In this document: one piece after another, positions 34,568 through 46,054 of the stretch
Position numbering within the stretch: the stretch's first letter is position 1
Layout of the letters: each line of letters begins with the position of its first letter
NCBI GenBank assembly: GCA_020632925.1
Contig: JACKER010000008.1
Coordinates: 310,001 to 374,000, forward strand
Reading direction: 5' to 3'
Length of the DNA stretch: 64,000 bases
From: Alphaproteobacteria bacterium
Lineage (GTDB): Bacteria > Myxococcota_A > UBA796 > GCA-2862545
Position numbers and translations under genes: made by a program
Notes under the pieces: generated by a model
Databases searched by the model: none
The model's input: the letters and a program-made list of their open reading frames with translations, nothing else
Told to the model about the DNA's origin: nothing

Positions 34568-35358
34568 GGCCGGAGGTGCTGCTCGAGCGCGCGGGTCTGC
34601 CGCCGGTCGAGCCGCGCTCCCTCGCGGGCGGGGACGTGGGCGTCGTCTGGCGCTGCGGCGATGCTGTCGTCAAGACCCGGGTTCCGACGATCCCCGGGAT
34701 GTTCCTGGCGGAGGCCCGCGGCCTTCGGAGGCTGGCCGCTGCGGGAGCGAGGGTCCCCGAGGTGCTCCATGCCGACGAGGACGGCATCGTGCTCACCTGG
34801 CTCGAGCCGGGCACCCCGGACCCCGAGGCCCTGGGACGCTCGATCGCGCGCTTGCACCAGGATCGGTCCGGGCTCTACGGGTCGGCCGAGCCGCTCTGGC
34901 TCGGGTCCGTGCCGCTGCCCGCGGGCGAGACCGAGGACCCCACCGAGGCGCTGGTGGCGCTGCGGCTACGTCCGCTCCTGCGCCGCGCCGCGCCCGCGCT
35001 CGGGACGCTGGTGACCGATGTGGAGCATCTGCTCGAGCACCTCTCCGTGCCCAGCGAGGGGCCTTCCCTGGTCCACGGCGACCTGTGGTCGGGCAACGTC
35101 CTGCACACGACCGCCGGCCCGGCGCTCATCGACCCGAGCGTCCAGCGGGCCCCGCGGGCGTACGACCTCGCGATGATGGAGCTGTTCGGTGGCTTCGACG
35201 GCCGTTGCCGCGCCGCCTACGAGGAGGTCTGGCCCACACCGGACGAGGTCCGCGCGTCGCTGCCCGCCTTCCGCCTGGTCTTCCTGCTGGTCCACGCCGC
35301 GATGTTCGGCTCGGGCTGGGCGCCCGCCGTCGAGCGCACGCTCCGCGAGCTGACGTAG
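34564..35358 (+). CDS. Fructosamine kinase (FN3K) family protein
   Basis: A protein of 264 residues. The family's aminoglycoside-phosphotransferase fold is marked by VVWRCGDAVVKTR (ATP Lys), EARGLRRLAAAG, the catalytic loop LVHGDLWSGNVL and the metal site LIDPSVQRAPRAYDLAM, which are FN3K rather than APH type. Family members phosphorylate ketoamine (ribulosamine, erythrulosamine) adducts on proteins so that they fall off. It overlaps the LMW-PTP gene by four bases and directly abuts the nitrilase gene. Confidence 0.9.
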   Translation: MRPEVLLERAGLPPVEPRSLAGGDVGVVWRCGDAVVKTRVPTIPGMFLAEARGLRRLAAAGARVPEVLHADEDGIVLTWLEPGTPDPEALGRSIARLHQDRSGLYGSAEPLWLGSVPLPAGETEDPTEALVALRLRPLLRRAAPALGTLVTDVEHLLEHLSVPSEGPSLVHGDLWSGNVLHTTAGPALIDPSVQRAPRAYDLAMMELFGGFDGRCRAAYEEVWPTPDEVRASLPAFRLVFLLVHAAMFGSGWAPAVERTLRELT

Positions 35359-36390
35359 GTGGACGCGCCCGAGCCGGTGGTGATCGAGGTCGGCGTGCCC
35401 GAGGGTCCGGCGGACCTGGTCGGCGTCGTCGCCTGGATGCAGGTCGAGGACTACCTCACCGCCGAGGCCTTCGAGGGGCGCCTGGGGAGCTGGCTCGACG
35501 CGGCCTCCGCGCGCGGGTGGCTCGGTCCGGGCACGGTCGTCGTGTTCCCCGAGTATGTCGGCACCTGGCTCGTGGCGGTGGACGAGAAGCCGCGGACGGT
35601 CGCGCCCGACACCACGACCGGCGCCATGAAGCGCCTAGTGATGCACCACCTCGGCGCCTGGCGACGCGCGAAGCGCAAGGGCACCGAGGACGCGGCGACC
35701 GAGGCCGTGTTCGCGATGAAGGCCGACCGGGTGGCCGAGGTCTGGCAGGACGCGATGGCCCACCTGGCCACCCGCCACGGCGTGACGCTGGTCGCCGGCA
35801 GCGCGCTGCTGCCCGAGCCCGCGCTCGTCGACGGGCGGCTCGTCCCCACGCCGAAGGCGCCGCTGCGCAATGTCTCCGCCATCTTCGGCCCGGACGGGTC
35901 GCTCCTCGCGGCGCCCGTGGTGAAGGCGTTCCCGACCGCCCACGAGCTGCCCTTCGTGCTCCCCGGCGATCCCGCCCGGCTGCCCGCGATCGAGGTGGGC
36001 GGTGTGGGGCTGGGCGTGCTGGTGTGCGCGGACGGCTGGTTTCCGGCAGCCTGGGACGCGGTCCGCGACGCGGGCGCGCAGGTGGTCGTGGTCCCGCAGT
36101 TCACGAGCGGCGACGGCGCGTGGGCGGCGCCCTGGGGCGGCTACTCGGGCTGGCCGGCCCCCGAGGACGTCGATCCGGCCGATGTCGGCGCGATCACGGA
36201 GGGAGAGGCCTGGGCCCGCTACGGCCCGACCGCGAGGGGTGCGGCGCGGGGGCTGGATGTGCTCACGGTCCCGTTGCGCGGGCAGCTGTGGGATCTCGGC
36301 GACGATGGGCAGGCGCGCTGGGTCGTCGGTGGGGTGACGGGGGAGGGGCCATTGGTGGATGGGCCCGTATTGGTCGGGATTTGGCGTTGA
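35359..36390 (+). CDS. Carbon-nitrogen hydrolase (nitrilase superfamily)
   Basis: A protein of 343 residues from a GTG directly after the upstream stop. The Glu-Lys-Cys triad is visible: Glu65 in FPEYVGTW, Lys189 in VVKAFPTAHE and Cys223 in LVCADGWFP. An unusual insertion lies between Glu and Lys (a charged segment around GAWRRAKRKGTED). It hydrolyses a C-N bond in an amide or nitrile; substrate unknown. As the third gene of a coupled run with LMW-PTP and FN3K it may act on a related damage product. Confidence 0.85.
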   Translation: MDAPEPVVIEVGVPEGPADLVGVVAWMQVEDYLTAEAFEGRLGSWLDAASARGWLGPGTVVVFPEYVGTWLVAVDEKPRTVAPDTTTGAMKRLVMHHLGAWRRAKRKGTEDAATEAVFAMKADRVAEVWQDAMAHLATRHGVTLVAGSALLPEPALVDGRLVPTPKAPLRNVSAIFGPDGSLLAAPVVKAFPTAHELPFVLPGDPARLPAIEVGGVGLGVLVCADGWFPAAWDAVRDAGAQVVVVPQFTSGDGAWAAPWGGYSGWPAPEDVDPADVGAITEGEAWARYGPTARGAARGLDVLTVPLRGQLWDLGDDGQARWVVGGVTGEGPLVDGPVLVGIWR

Positions 36391-36820
36391 CCTGGACGAA
36401 CAGCGGGGGCGGGGCGGACAGCGGGGGCGGGCGGGGGACGGGCAGCGGGCAACGACCTGGGGCGGGAAGCGGGCAGCGGGCAGCGGGCAGCGGAACTGGG
36501 GGGTGGGGGCGGGGGGGGGGGCGGGGGGCAGCGGGCAGCGGAACTGCCGGGATACGGCCGCGGGAAGTGGGGGAGCGGGGGCGGAACGGGGGCGGGCGGT
36601 GTTCTGTCGCCGTCAAACGCCATCGGTAGACTCCGGAGACACCCGGTAGAACTTCGAACCGTCCCAGGGGTGGGTGCCGACCGCTGCCCGCTGCCCCCTG
36701 CCCGCTGCCCGCCCCCCGTAAACCCCCGTGCCCCCCCCCCCCTACCCCCCAGTTCCCCGGCCCCCGGCCCGCCGCCCGCCCCCGTTCAGCCCCGCTCCTC
36801 GCCCCCGTTCGGGCCCAAAT
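36391..36820. repeat. G-rich / C-rich inverted low-complexity tract between convergent genes
   Basis: The first half (about 36400-36605) is strongly G-rich on the plus strand, with GGGCAGC repeats and an 11-G run (36511-36521). The second half (about 36670-36815) is C-rich, with a 12-C run (36731-36742). The halves include an inverted repeat: GGAACTGGGGGG (36492 onward) pairs with CCCCCCAGTTCC (36745-36756). No credible gene lies here. Possible G-quadruplex, cruciform or terminator region between the nitrilase and DUF523 genes. Confidence 0.7.
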
Positions 36821-37462
36821 TCACCCGAAGGTCTGGAGATACCAGGGCTGTCGATGCCAATCGAGCGCGTCGACCTCCGCCACGTACCCAGGCTCCGCCC
36901 GCTCGCGGAGCCGCTCCAGCGTCGCTCGATCCCGCTGACTCACCACACACACCCCCGCGCGCAGCAAGGCCGCCGTCGCCACCCCTACACCCCGCTGGAA
37001 CCGTCGCGGGCTGTCGAAGCGGCACCCGTCGCTGATCACCTGGCTGCCACAGGCCGCGCTCATGTCGGTCAGCACCGCGAGCTCCACGCGCTGCGCCAGC
37101 GCATGCTCCACCATCGCCCGCGCCCCCCGGATCATCCCCTCGGTCAGATCCACGCCATGCTCGTCCAACACCCGTGCCCGCCCGTCGAGCACGTCACCGC
37201 CGTCGCCTCCGTGCAAATCCGGCATCGTGCGCGGCGTGCCGAGCCCGACGTCCTCGGGACAGAACGGCACCCGACGGATGCGCGGGCAGGTCGCGAGCCA
37301 CCCGGCTGCACCCTCCATTCCGTACGAGGTCCCGTCCACGCCACACGGCCAGCCCGCCATGCAGCCCGACAGCAGCACCCGCCAGGGATCGTCCTCGGTC
37401 GGGATCCGGAGTGCTGCGAGCGCTTCCGGGTCGTGCGGGAGGCGCCCGGCCGTACCGGTCAC
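36821..37462 (-). CDS. DUF523 domain-containing protein
   Basis: A protein of 213 residues from a GTG overlapping the stop of the CorC/HlyC gene. DUF523 hallmarks: VLLSGCMAGWPCGVDG (normally SxCLLGxxCRYDG), a CPEDVGLGTPR segment, a MSAACGSQVISDG region (normally SPSCG) and GVATAALLRAGVCVV. Several cysteines at these positions could hold an Fe-S cluster, as in the related thiouracil desulfurase TudS. Function in this organism unknown. It sits directly beside the G/C tract. Confidence 0.85.
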   Translation of the reverse strand: MTGTAGRLPHDPEALAALRIPTEDDPWRVLLSGCMAGWPCGVDGTSYGMEGAAGWLATCPRIRRVPFCPEDVGLGTPRTMPDLHGGDGGDVLDGRARVLDEHGVDLTEGMIRGARAMVEHALAQRVELAVLTDMSAACGSQVISDGCRFDSPRRFQRGVGVATAALLRAGVCVVSQRDRATLERLRERAEPGYVAEVDALDWHRQPWYLQTFG

Positions 37463-38769
37463 TCGGCCGTCTCCTCCACGGGTGGGGGCGCCACCTCGGG
37501 ACGCGCCTCCACACGGGTGATCGCGCGGTGCTGGACCTCGACGACGTCGAAGCGCCAGCCCAGGAGCACGAGCTGGTCGCCCGGCCGCGGGATGCGCTCG
37601 AGGTGCTCCATCAGCCAGCCCTGGAGCGTGTCCGCGTCGACATCCGGCACCGGGATGCGCAGCACGGGCGCCAGATCCTCGAGGAGCACCGCACCCGAGA
37701 GCGCGAAGCCACCCTCGATGGGCTGCACCGTCTGCAGCTCCTCGTCGTACTCGTCCTGGATGTCGCCCACGAGCTCCTCGAGCGCGTCCTCGAGGCTCAC
37801 GACCCCGGCCACCCCACCGTGCTCGTCCACGACGACCGCCAGGTGGGTCCGACGGGCCTGCATCCGGCGCATCAGCTTCTCGGCCCGCAGCGTCTCCGGG
37901 ACCATCAGCGCCGGACGGAGCAAGGCGCGCACCTCGGCCTCCGTCATCGTGCTCACGTCGTGCCGGAGCAGGTCCTTGAGGTGGAGCATGCCGACGACCT
38001 CGTCCAGCACCCCCTCGAACACCGGGCAGCGGCTGTGGCCGAACTCGAGCGCGCGGGCGAGCTGCGGCGCGATGGGCTCGAGCAGGTCCACCCCGTCCAC
38101 ACGGTTGCGCGGGACCATGATCTCGCGGGCGACGCGGTGGGAGAACGCGAACACGTTGCTCACCATCTCCCCCTCCCCGACGCTGATCGTTCCGCCTGCC
38201 GCGGACTCCTCCACGATCCGCACGAGCTCCTCGCCCTGGACCGCGAGGCTGTGCGTCCCCGCGTGCTCGACGCCGACGATCCGCAGCACGGCGTTGGACG
38301 AGGCGTTCAGGCCGATGAGGAACGGGTACGTCGCCCAGTGGAAGACGCGCATCGGGATCGCCACGACCGAGGACGTGACCACGGGGCGCGCGATCGCCAG
38401 GCTCTTGGGCGCGACCTCCCCGAGCACGATGTGGAAGAAGCTGATCGCGGAGAACCCGACCACCAGCGACACCTGGTGGGTGGTGTGCTCGGGGACGTTC
38501 AACAGCGCGAACAGCGGCGCCAGCGCGGAGGCGACGGCGGGCTCGCCGACCCAGCCGAGGCCGAGCGAGGTCAGCGTGATCCCGAGCTGGGTGGCCGACA
38601 GGTAGCTGTCGAGGTGGTCGAGCAGCCCGCGAGCGATGCCCGCCAGGCGGTTGCCTCGCTCGGCCTCGACCTCGAGCTGGGTCGAGCGGACCTTCACCAA
38701 CGCGAACTCGGCGGCGACGAAGAAACCGTTGGCGAAGATGAGGAACGCCGTGAACAGCAGCAGGAGCAT
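37459..38769 (-). CDS. CNNM/CorC-HlyC family membrane protein (hemolysin-like, CBS domains)
   Basis: A protein of 436 residues from the ATG at 38769. An N-terminal DUF21/CNNM membrane domain (LLLLFTAFLIFANGFFVAAEFALV, then GEVAPKSLAI) is followed by a CBS pair (MVPRNRVDGVD; AVVVDEHGGVAGVVSLEDALEELVGDI) and a CorC_HlyC domain (GGFALSGAVLLEDL to DVVEVQHRAITRV). Proteins of this kind are implicated in magnesium/cobalt efflux or homeostasis. The order and length are typical. Confidence 0.92.
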   Translation of the reverse strand: MLLLLFTAFLIFANGFFVAAEFALVKVRSTQLEVEAERGNRLAGIARGLLDHLDSYLSATQLGITLTSLGLGWVGEPAVASALAPLFALLNVPEHTTHQVSLVVGFSAISFFHIVLGEVAPKSLAIARPVVTSSVVAIPMRVFHWATYPFLIGLNASSNAVLRIVGVEHAGTHSLAVQGEELVRIVEESAAGGTISVGEGEMVSNVFAFSHRVAREIMVPRNRVDGVDLLEPIAPQLARALEFGHSRCPVFEGVLDEVVGMLHLKDLLRHDVSTMTEAEVRALLRPALMVPETLRAEKLMRRMQARRTHLAVVVDEHGGVAGVVSLEDALEELVGDIQDEYDEELQTVQPIEGGFALSGAVLLEDLAPVLRIPVPDVDADTLQGWLMEHLERIPRPGDQLVLLGWRFDVVEVQHRAITRVEARPEVAPPPVEETAE

Positions 38770-38873
38770 GACGCGATCTAGCGCGGTCGGGACGGGTCGT
38801 CGTGAAGGCGGGTCGAGGTGGTGGGCATCACCGTACGACGCGGCGAGAACCAGTACCGCGAGGAGATCGATCG

Positions 38874-40649
38874 ATGCACATCGATGGAAGAGCACTGCTG
38901 TTGTCGATGCTCGTGGCCTGCGCGAGCAGTACCGACAAGGATCCGACGACCGATCGGGTCGATCGGGACGGGGACGCGGACACCGACACCGACGCGGACA
39001 CCGACACCGACGCGGACAGTGACGCGGACACCGACACCGACACCGACCTGCCGGACCGCGACGGGGACGGCTCCCCCGACGATCTGGACTGCGCCCCGGA
39101 CGACCCCACCGTCTTCCCGGGGGCACCCGACATCTGCGGCGACGACCTGGTCACCGACTGCGACCGCACCGCCGACGAGCTCCTGGTCACGATGGACGGC
39201 GACTTCACCGAGGCGGGCCCGGGGGCGCTGGCCGAGGTGTTGCGCTGGGCGACGCCCGGCGCGCGGATCGTCGTCTGCCCGGGCCGCTACGTGGGCGCCC
39301 ACGTCGCGCAGGTGCCCGTGACGCTCGAGTCGCACGCGGGACCGTCGGTGACGACCATCGACGGCAACAACGCGCGCGCCCTGGCGGTGCAGGGTGGCTC
39401 GACGGTCGAGGGCTTCACGATCGTCGGTGGGAACGCAGCGGGACGCGGCGGCGGGATGCTCGTCGTCTCCTCGGGACGAACCACCGTGCGCGACACGCTG
39501 ATCCGCGGCAACCGGTCCGGGACGGAGGGAGGCGGGCTCGCCGCCGCCTCGGGGGTCTCGCTGACCCTGGAGGGGGTACGGATCGTCGAGAACTCGGCGA
39601 TGGAGGGCGGCGGTCTGTTCGCGGCCGAGTTCGCGGTCGTGGACCTGGGCGACACCGAGATCACGCAGAACAGCGCCGTCCGGGGCGGAGGGGTGTCGCT
39701 GGACACCGCGACCCTCGTCGGCGGCCTCGTCACCGACAACACCGCCAGCTCTCCCGGGTACGCGTTCGGCGGCGGGATGTCGCTGACCGGCGACTGCACG
39801 ATGACGGGCACGACCGTCTCCGGCAACCACAGCACGCAGGGCGGCGGCATCGCGTTCTGGCCGGGCGTCCACACCCTGACGGACGTGGTCGTGGACGGCA
39901 ACGAGGCGCGCTACTCCGGCGGAGGACTGCTCGTGGGCTCGGCAGGCACGATCGGCGCCGAGGTCCACCTCGAGGGCACCTCCATCGTGAGCAACAACGT
40001 GGGCGACACCGGCGGCGGCGTCGACATGTGGGGCTACACCACGCTGATCGGCGGAACCGTCGAGGGCAATACCGGCCGCTACCAGAGCGGCGGCATCCAG
40101 GCGCTCGGCTCCGCCGTCCGGGACGTCCGCATCGTGGGCAATGTCGCGCAGACACGGCAGGGCGGCGGGCTCTGGGCCTCCGGGGACGCGATCCTCGAGA
40201 ACCTCGAGATCCGGGGCAACCGGTCGGAGTCGGGAGGCGGGCTGCACATCGGCAGCGGCGGCCCGCAGGTGATCCGTGACTCGTTGATCGTGGAGAACCA
40301 CTCCAACGGCGACGGCGGCGGCCTGTCCACCAATCGGGACGCCGAGTTCGCGCTGGTGAACACCGACGTGGTGCGCAACACCGCCGTCGGCGCCGGGGGC
40401 GGCGCGAGGCTCGATGGCATCGTCCACGTGTTCGGTGGCTCGATCGTCGACAACGACGCCGGGACCGAGGGCGGCGGGCTGTCGCTCACGTCGAACGGCG
40501 CCGCGGAGGTGGTGGGCGCGGACCTCGGGACCGGCGCCTCCGACAACGCTCCCGACGACGTCGCGCTGCCGGGTGGTGCCACGCTCGACGCGTACGGGAG
40601 CTCGTCGACCTTCGACTGCTCGCCGACGGGCTGCGTGCCGCCGGGCTGA
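38874..40649 (+). CDS. Right-handed beta-helix lipoprotein with acidic linker
   Basis: A protein of 591 residues. The ATG follows an AGGAGA site. The signal (MHIDGRALLLSMLVAC) ends at a lipobox-like cysteine; an Asp/Thr-rich linker of about 35 residues and a thrombospondin-3-like DRDGDGSPDDLDC follow. From about residue 130 to the end there are around 14 beta-helix turns built on GGG(M/L)..., with N-rich positions (VGGNAAGRGGGM, VENSAMEGGGL, TQNSAVRGGGV), as in Pmp/parallel beta-helix surface proteins. The C-terminus lacks a barrel, so anchoring is through the lipid. Probably a surface adhesin or polysaccharide-binding protein. Confidence 0.85.
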   Translation: MHIDGRALLLSMLVACASSTDKDPTTDRVDRDGDADTDTDADTDTDADSDADTDTDTDLPDRDGDGSPDDLDCAPDDPTVFPGAPDICGDDLVTDCDRTADELLVTMDGDFTEAGPGALAEVLRWATPGARIVVCPGRYVGAHVAQVPVTLESHAGPSVTTIDGNNARALAVQGGSTVEGFTIVGGNAAGRGGGMLVVSSGRTTVRDTLIRGNRSGTEGGGLAAASGVSLTLEGVRIVENSAMEGGGLFAAEFAVVDLGDTEITQNSAVRGGGVSLDTATLVGGLVTDNTASSPGYAFGGGMSLTGDCTMTGTTVSGNHSTQGGGIAFWPGVHTLTDVVVDGNEARYSGGGLLVGSAGTIGAEVHLEGTSIVSNNVGDTGGGVDMWGYTTLIGGTVEGNTGRYQSGGIQALGSAVRDVRIVGNVAQTRQGGGLWASGDAILENLEIRGNRSESGGGLHIGSGGPQVIRDSLIVENHSNGDGGGLSTNRDAEFALVNTDVVRNTAVGAGGGARLDGIVHVFGGSIVDNDAGTEGGGLSLTSNGAAEVVGADLGTGASDNAPDDVALPGGATLDAYGSSSTFDCSPTGCVPPG

Positions 40650-40654
40650 GCGCG

Positions 40655-41377
40655 TCACGCGGCGACCGCGATCCCCCGCCTGCGCAGCGGCTCCACCACG
40701 CGCTTGAGGAGCACCCGCTCGCGCAGGTCGACTGGCGCGTCCGTGTCCCGCAGGGCCGCGATCGCGTCGGACGCCTCCTCCGCCAGCCGCACGCGGTCGG
40801 CGGCCGACAGGCGCGGGGCCGCCCAGTCGAGCAGCAGCCAGCCGAGCCTCGCGTGGGGCGTCTCGTCGCGCACGATGCGGTCCAGCACGGCGTGAGCGAG
40901 GCCCGTCGCCTTGGAGCGGGCGTGCGCGAGCATCGGCTGCGAGAAGGTCTCGCCCACGCAGCTCGTCCGGATCGCGAGCGCGCAGGCCGCGGGGAGCGCG
41001 TCCAGCGTCGGGTCGGGGCGGGGCCCGAGCGCCGCCGGGTCGACCTCCAGCGGAGCACCGCCGCCCCAGGCCGCGGCCATCCGGCACGCGAGCTCGACGT
41101 GGACCATCTCGTCGGCCAGGAACCGCCCCGACATCCCGATCAGGTCGACCGGCGCCCGCGCCACCAGCATCGCCTGCTGGAGCGTCGCGAAGGCGCCCGC
41201 CGCGCACCACTCGAGGTGGGCCGAGCGCGTCCACGTGATCCGCTGGGCATCCCGATCCTCGTCGGAGACACCGGTGGTGTCGAGGGCCCAGTCGAACGCG
41301 TCCACCCGGTCGCCGCGGTGCCGACGGAACACCTGCTCGGCCTCGCCGCCCAGCCACTCGAGCTCGAACAGGCTCAC
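40655..41377 (-). CDS. Ferritin-like domain protein
   Basis: A protein of 240 residues from a GTG. Helical throughout, with diiron-type motifs: HLEWCAAGAF, DEMVHVELACRMA (ExxH) and DETPHARLGWLLLDW (ExxH). That is the Glu/His spacing of the ferritin-like superfamily, so a di-iron oxidase or iron-binding function is likely. Not a bacterioferritin (no heme Met) and no signal peptide. It overlaps the stop of the small secreted gene upstream (GTGA). Confidence 0.78.
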   Translation of the reverse strand: MSLFELEWLGGEAEQVFRRHRGDRVDAFDWALDTTGVSDEDRDAQRITWTRSAHLEWCAAGAFATLQQAMLVARAPVDLIGMSGRFLADEMVHVELACRMAAAWGGGAPLEVDPAALGPRPDPTLDALPAACALAIRTSCVGETFSQPMLAHARSKATGLAHAVLDRIVRDETPHARLGWLLLDWAAPRLSAADRVRLAEEASDAIAALRDTDAPVDLRERVLLKRVVEPLRRRGIAVAA

Positions 41378-41688
41378 GCGCCGGGCTCGGGGGCGGGCGG
41401 AGGCGGCTCCACCGGCAGGTCCTTCCGATCCCCGTCCGGCAGGTCGACCCGGCAGACCCGACCGCGCTTGGCGAGCTCCCCCTCGATCCCGCAGGTGAAC
41501 TCGCTCGTCAGCTGGACCGTCACCTCGTCGATGGCCACCGTGACCTGGTCGGTCAGCTGGCACATCTGCGACTTGCCGCTGGTCACGACGTTGCCCGTCA
41601 CCCGGCAGGTGTCGACGGCCGGGCTGGCGGCCGCGGGCAGGGACAGCGCCGACAGGGCCGTGGCGACCAGGAGCTTGCGTGCGTTCAT
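41374..41688 (-). CDS. Small secreted cysteine-containing protein
   Basis: A protein of 104 residues. The ATG follows GGAGG. A clear signal peptide (MNARKLLVATALSALSLPAAAS) precedes a domain with four cysteines (DTCRVTG, QMCQLTD, FTCGIEG, RVCRVDL) and a Pro-rich tail. The cysteines could form two disulfides in the periplasm. It is co-transcribed with the ferritin-like gene and divergent from the VOC protein. Confidence 0.72.
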   Translation of the reverse strand: MNARKLLVATALSALSLPAAASPAVDTCRVTGNVVTSGKSQMCQLTDQVTVAIDEVTVQLTSEFTCGIEGELAKRGRVCRVDLPDGDRKDLPVEPPPPAPEPGA

Positions 41689-41762
41689 CGTGCCTCCTCC
41701 CTCATGTGACCCCATCGTGGAGGCGCCGACAAGACCGGATACGAACCGCTTACGGAGGGACG

Positions 41763-42161
41763 ATGACCCGACTGAGCCACGCGTTCGTGTTCGTGAAGCA
41801 CCTGGAGTCGATGGTGCGGTTCTACGAGGAGGTGTTCGGCCTGGTCCCGACACCCACGGCGGATCCGGGGTTCGTGCGGATGCTGCCCGGGCCCGACGCG
41901 CCCGCCGGAGCAGCGGGCGTCGCCCTGCACCGGGTCCCCGCCGCGATCGCCGACCAGATCCACCTCACGACGCCCCCGACCGTCCGCAGCGACTCGGCGA
42001 CCAAGATCTGCTTCGAGACCGACGACCTGCCCGCCCTCCGCGTGGCGATCGTGACGCACGGCGGGCTCGCGCCCGACCCGTGGACCTGGGAGGGCACGAC
42101 GCACTGCGAGTGCGCGGACCCCGAGGGCAACGTCCTCCAGATCTTCACCGCCACCCGCTGA
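41763..42161 (+). CDS. VOC (glyoxalase/bleomycin-resistance) family protein
   Basis: A protein of 132 residues with the beta-alpha-beta-beta-beta pattern of VOC proteins: TRLSHAFVFVKHLESMVRFYEEVFGL at the start and DPEGNVLQIF at the end. Metal ligands by family analogy would be His6 and the Glu/His around ADPEGN. It lies 30 bases ahead of the xdhD-like gene on the same strand, so it may be its first operon partner. Substrate unknown. Confidence 0.85.
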   Translation: MTRLSHAFVFVKHLESMVRFYEEVFGLVPTPTADPGFVRMLPGPDAPAGAAGVALHRVPAAIADQIHLTTPPTVRSDSATKICFETDDLPALRVAIVTHGGLAPDPWTWEGTTHCECADPEGNVLQIFTATR

Positions 42162-42191
42162 TCACGCGCTCACCCTCGCCCCGAGAGGCCC

Positions 42192-44827
<2,636 letters not shown>

Positions 44828-44828
<1 letters not shown>

Positions 44829-46022
44829 TGGGCGCGCTGACCGTCGGACCGGACCGCGACGGTCGCGTGGTGCACGCGGTCGGCGGTCGAATCGTCGCGG
44901 AGGCGCCGGCGGACGCGGTGGTCCTGGCCTGCGCCGACGCCGTCATCGAGCCGGGCCGCGTCGACGCCCACACCCACCTGTACAGCGGGCTCGCGCCGTT
45001 GGGCATGCCCGCCGCCGATCCACCGCCCACCTGCTTCCTCGAGATCCTCGAGCGCGTCTGGTGGCGGCTGGACCGCGCGCTCACGGCCGAGAGCCTGGCG
45101 GCGGCCGCCGAGCTCTACGTCGCGGAGGCGCTGCTGCTGGGGACGACGAGCCTGGTCGACCACCACGAGTCGCCGAACCTGGTGGCGGGCTCGCTCGACG
45201 TGCTGGCGGACGCGATCGAGGGGCTCGGTGCGCGGGCGCTCCTCTGCTACGGGGCGACCGAGCGCAACCGGGGACCTGCCGAGGCCGCGGAGGGGCTGGC
45301 GGAGTGTGCGCGCTTCGTGCGGGAGCGCCGCTCCCCTCGTCTGCGCGGGCTGGTCGGGCTGCACGCGAGCTTCACCGTCGGCGACGCCACGGTCCGCGAG
45401 GCGGGCGCGCTGTGCAGGGAGCTCGGGGTGCCGCTGCACGTGCACGTCGCGGAGGACGGCGCGGACGTCGTGGACGCGCGCGAGCGCGGGTACGCGGGCC
45501 CGCTGGAGCGGCTGCTCGCGCTCGACGCCCTGCCTGCGGGCACCATCCTCGCGCACGGCGTGCACCTGTCGCGGGAGCAGGTCGCCCTCGCCGACGAGCA
45601 CGGGTGGTGGTGGGTACACAACCCGCGCAGCAACGAGGGGAACCGCGTGGGCTTCGCGGCGAGCCTGGACGCGGCCGAGCGGGTGGCGCTGGGCACCGAC
45701 GGGTGGACCGCCGACATGGCGGTCGAGCGGGACGCCGCGGTCCGGCTGGGCGTGAGCGCCGAGGAGGCGAGCGCTCGCCTCGGCCGCGGGCACGCGCTGA
45801 TCGCCGAGCGCTTCGGCGCCGACCCCACGCCGCTGGCGTCGGGTGGGCTGGCGGACCTCGTGGTCCGCGGTCCCCGAGGGCGTGCGGCAGGTGGTCGTCG
45901 AGGGCGAGCTGGTCGTCGACGGCGGGCGCCTGGTGCGCGGCGACCTGGACGCGATCCGCGCCCGAGCCACCGTCGAGGCGAACGCGCTCTGGCAGCGCCT
46001 CCAACCAGGTGTCAGGACTTGA
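44828..46022 (+). pseudogene. ssnA: SsnA-like aminohydrolase, frameshifted near the C-terminus
   Basis: Starts with an ATG overlapping the xdhD stop (TGATG). The amidohydrolase has metal-site DAHTHLYSGL, SsnA-specific VWWRLDRALTAES, DHHESP, LHVHVAEDG, ILAHGVH, VHNPRSN and GTDGWTADM. The frame breaks near 45866-45872: up to DLVVRG it is one frame. The rest (GVRQVVVEGELVV... to a TGA at 46020-46022) continues in another and matches the SsnA C-terminus. About 20 residues normally present between these parts appear missing, so a deletion not divisible by three is the simplest explanation. SsnA-type enzymes deaminate or hydrolyse purine-derived intermediates. Confidence 0.85.
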
Positions 46023-46054
46023 TCATTGATCATTTCCGGACCCTGCCGGGGGGT

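Noticed and set aside
36219..36649. Pro-rich and Gly-rich frames in the G/C tract
   Set aside because: They are low-complexity readings of mirrored homopolymer-rich DNA with no coding features.
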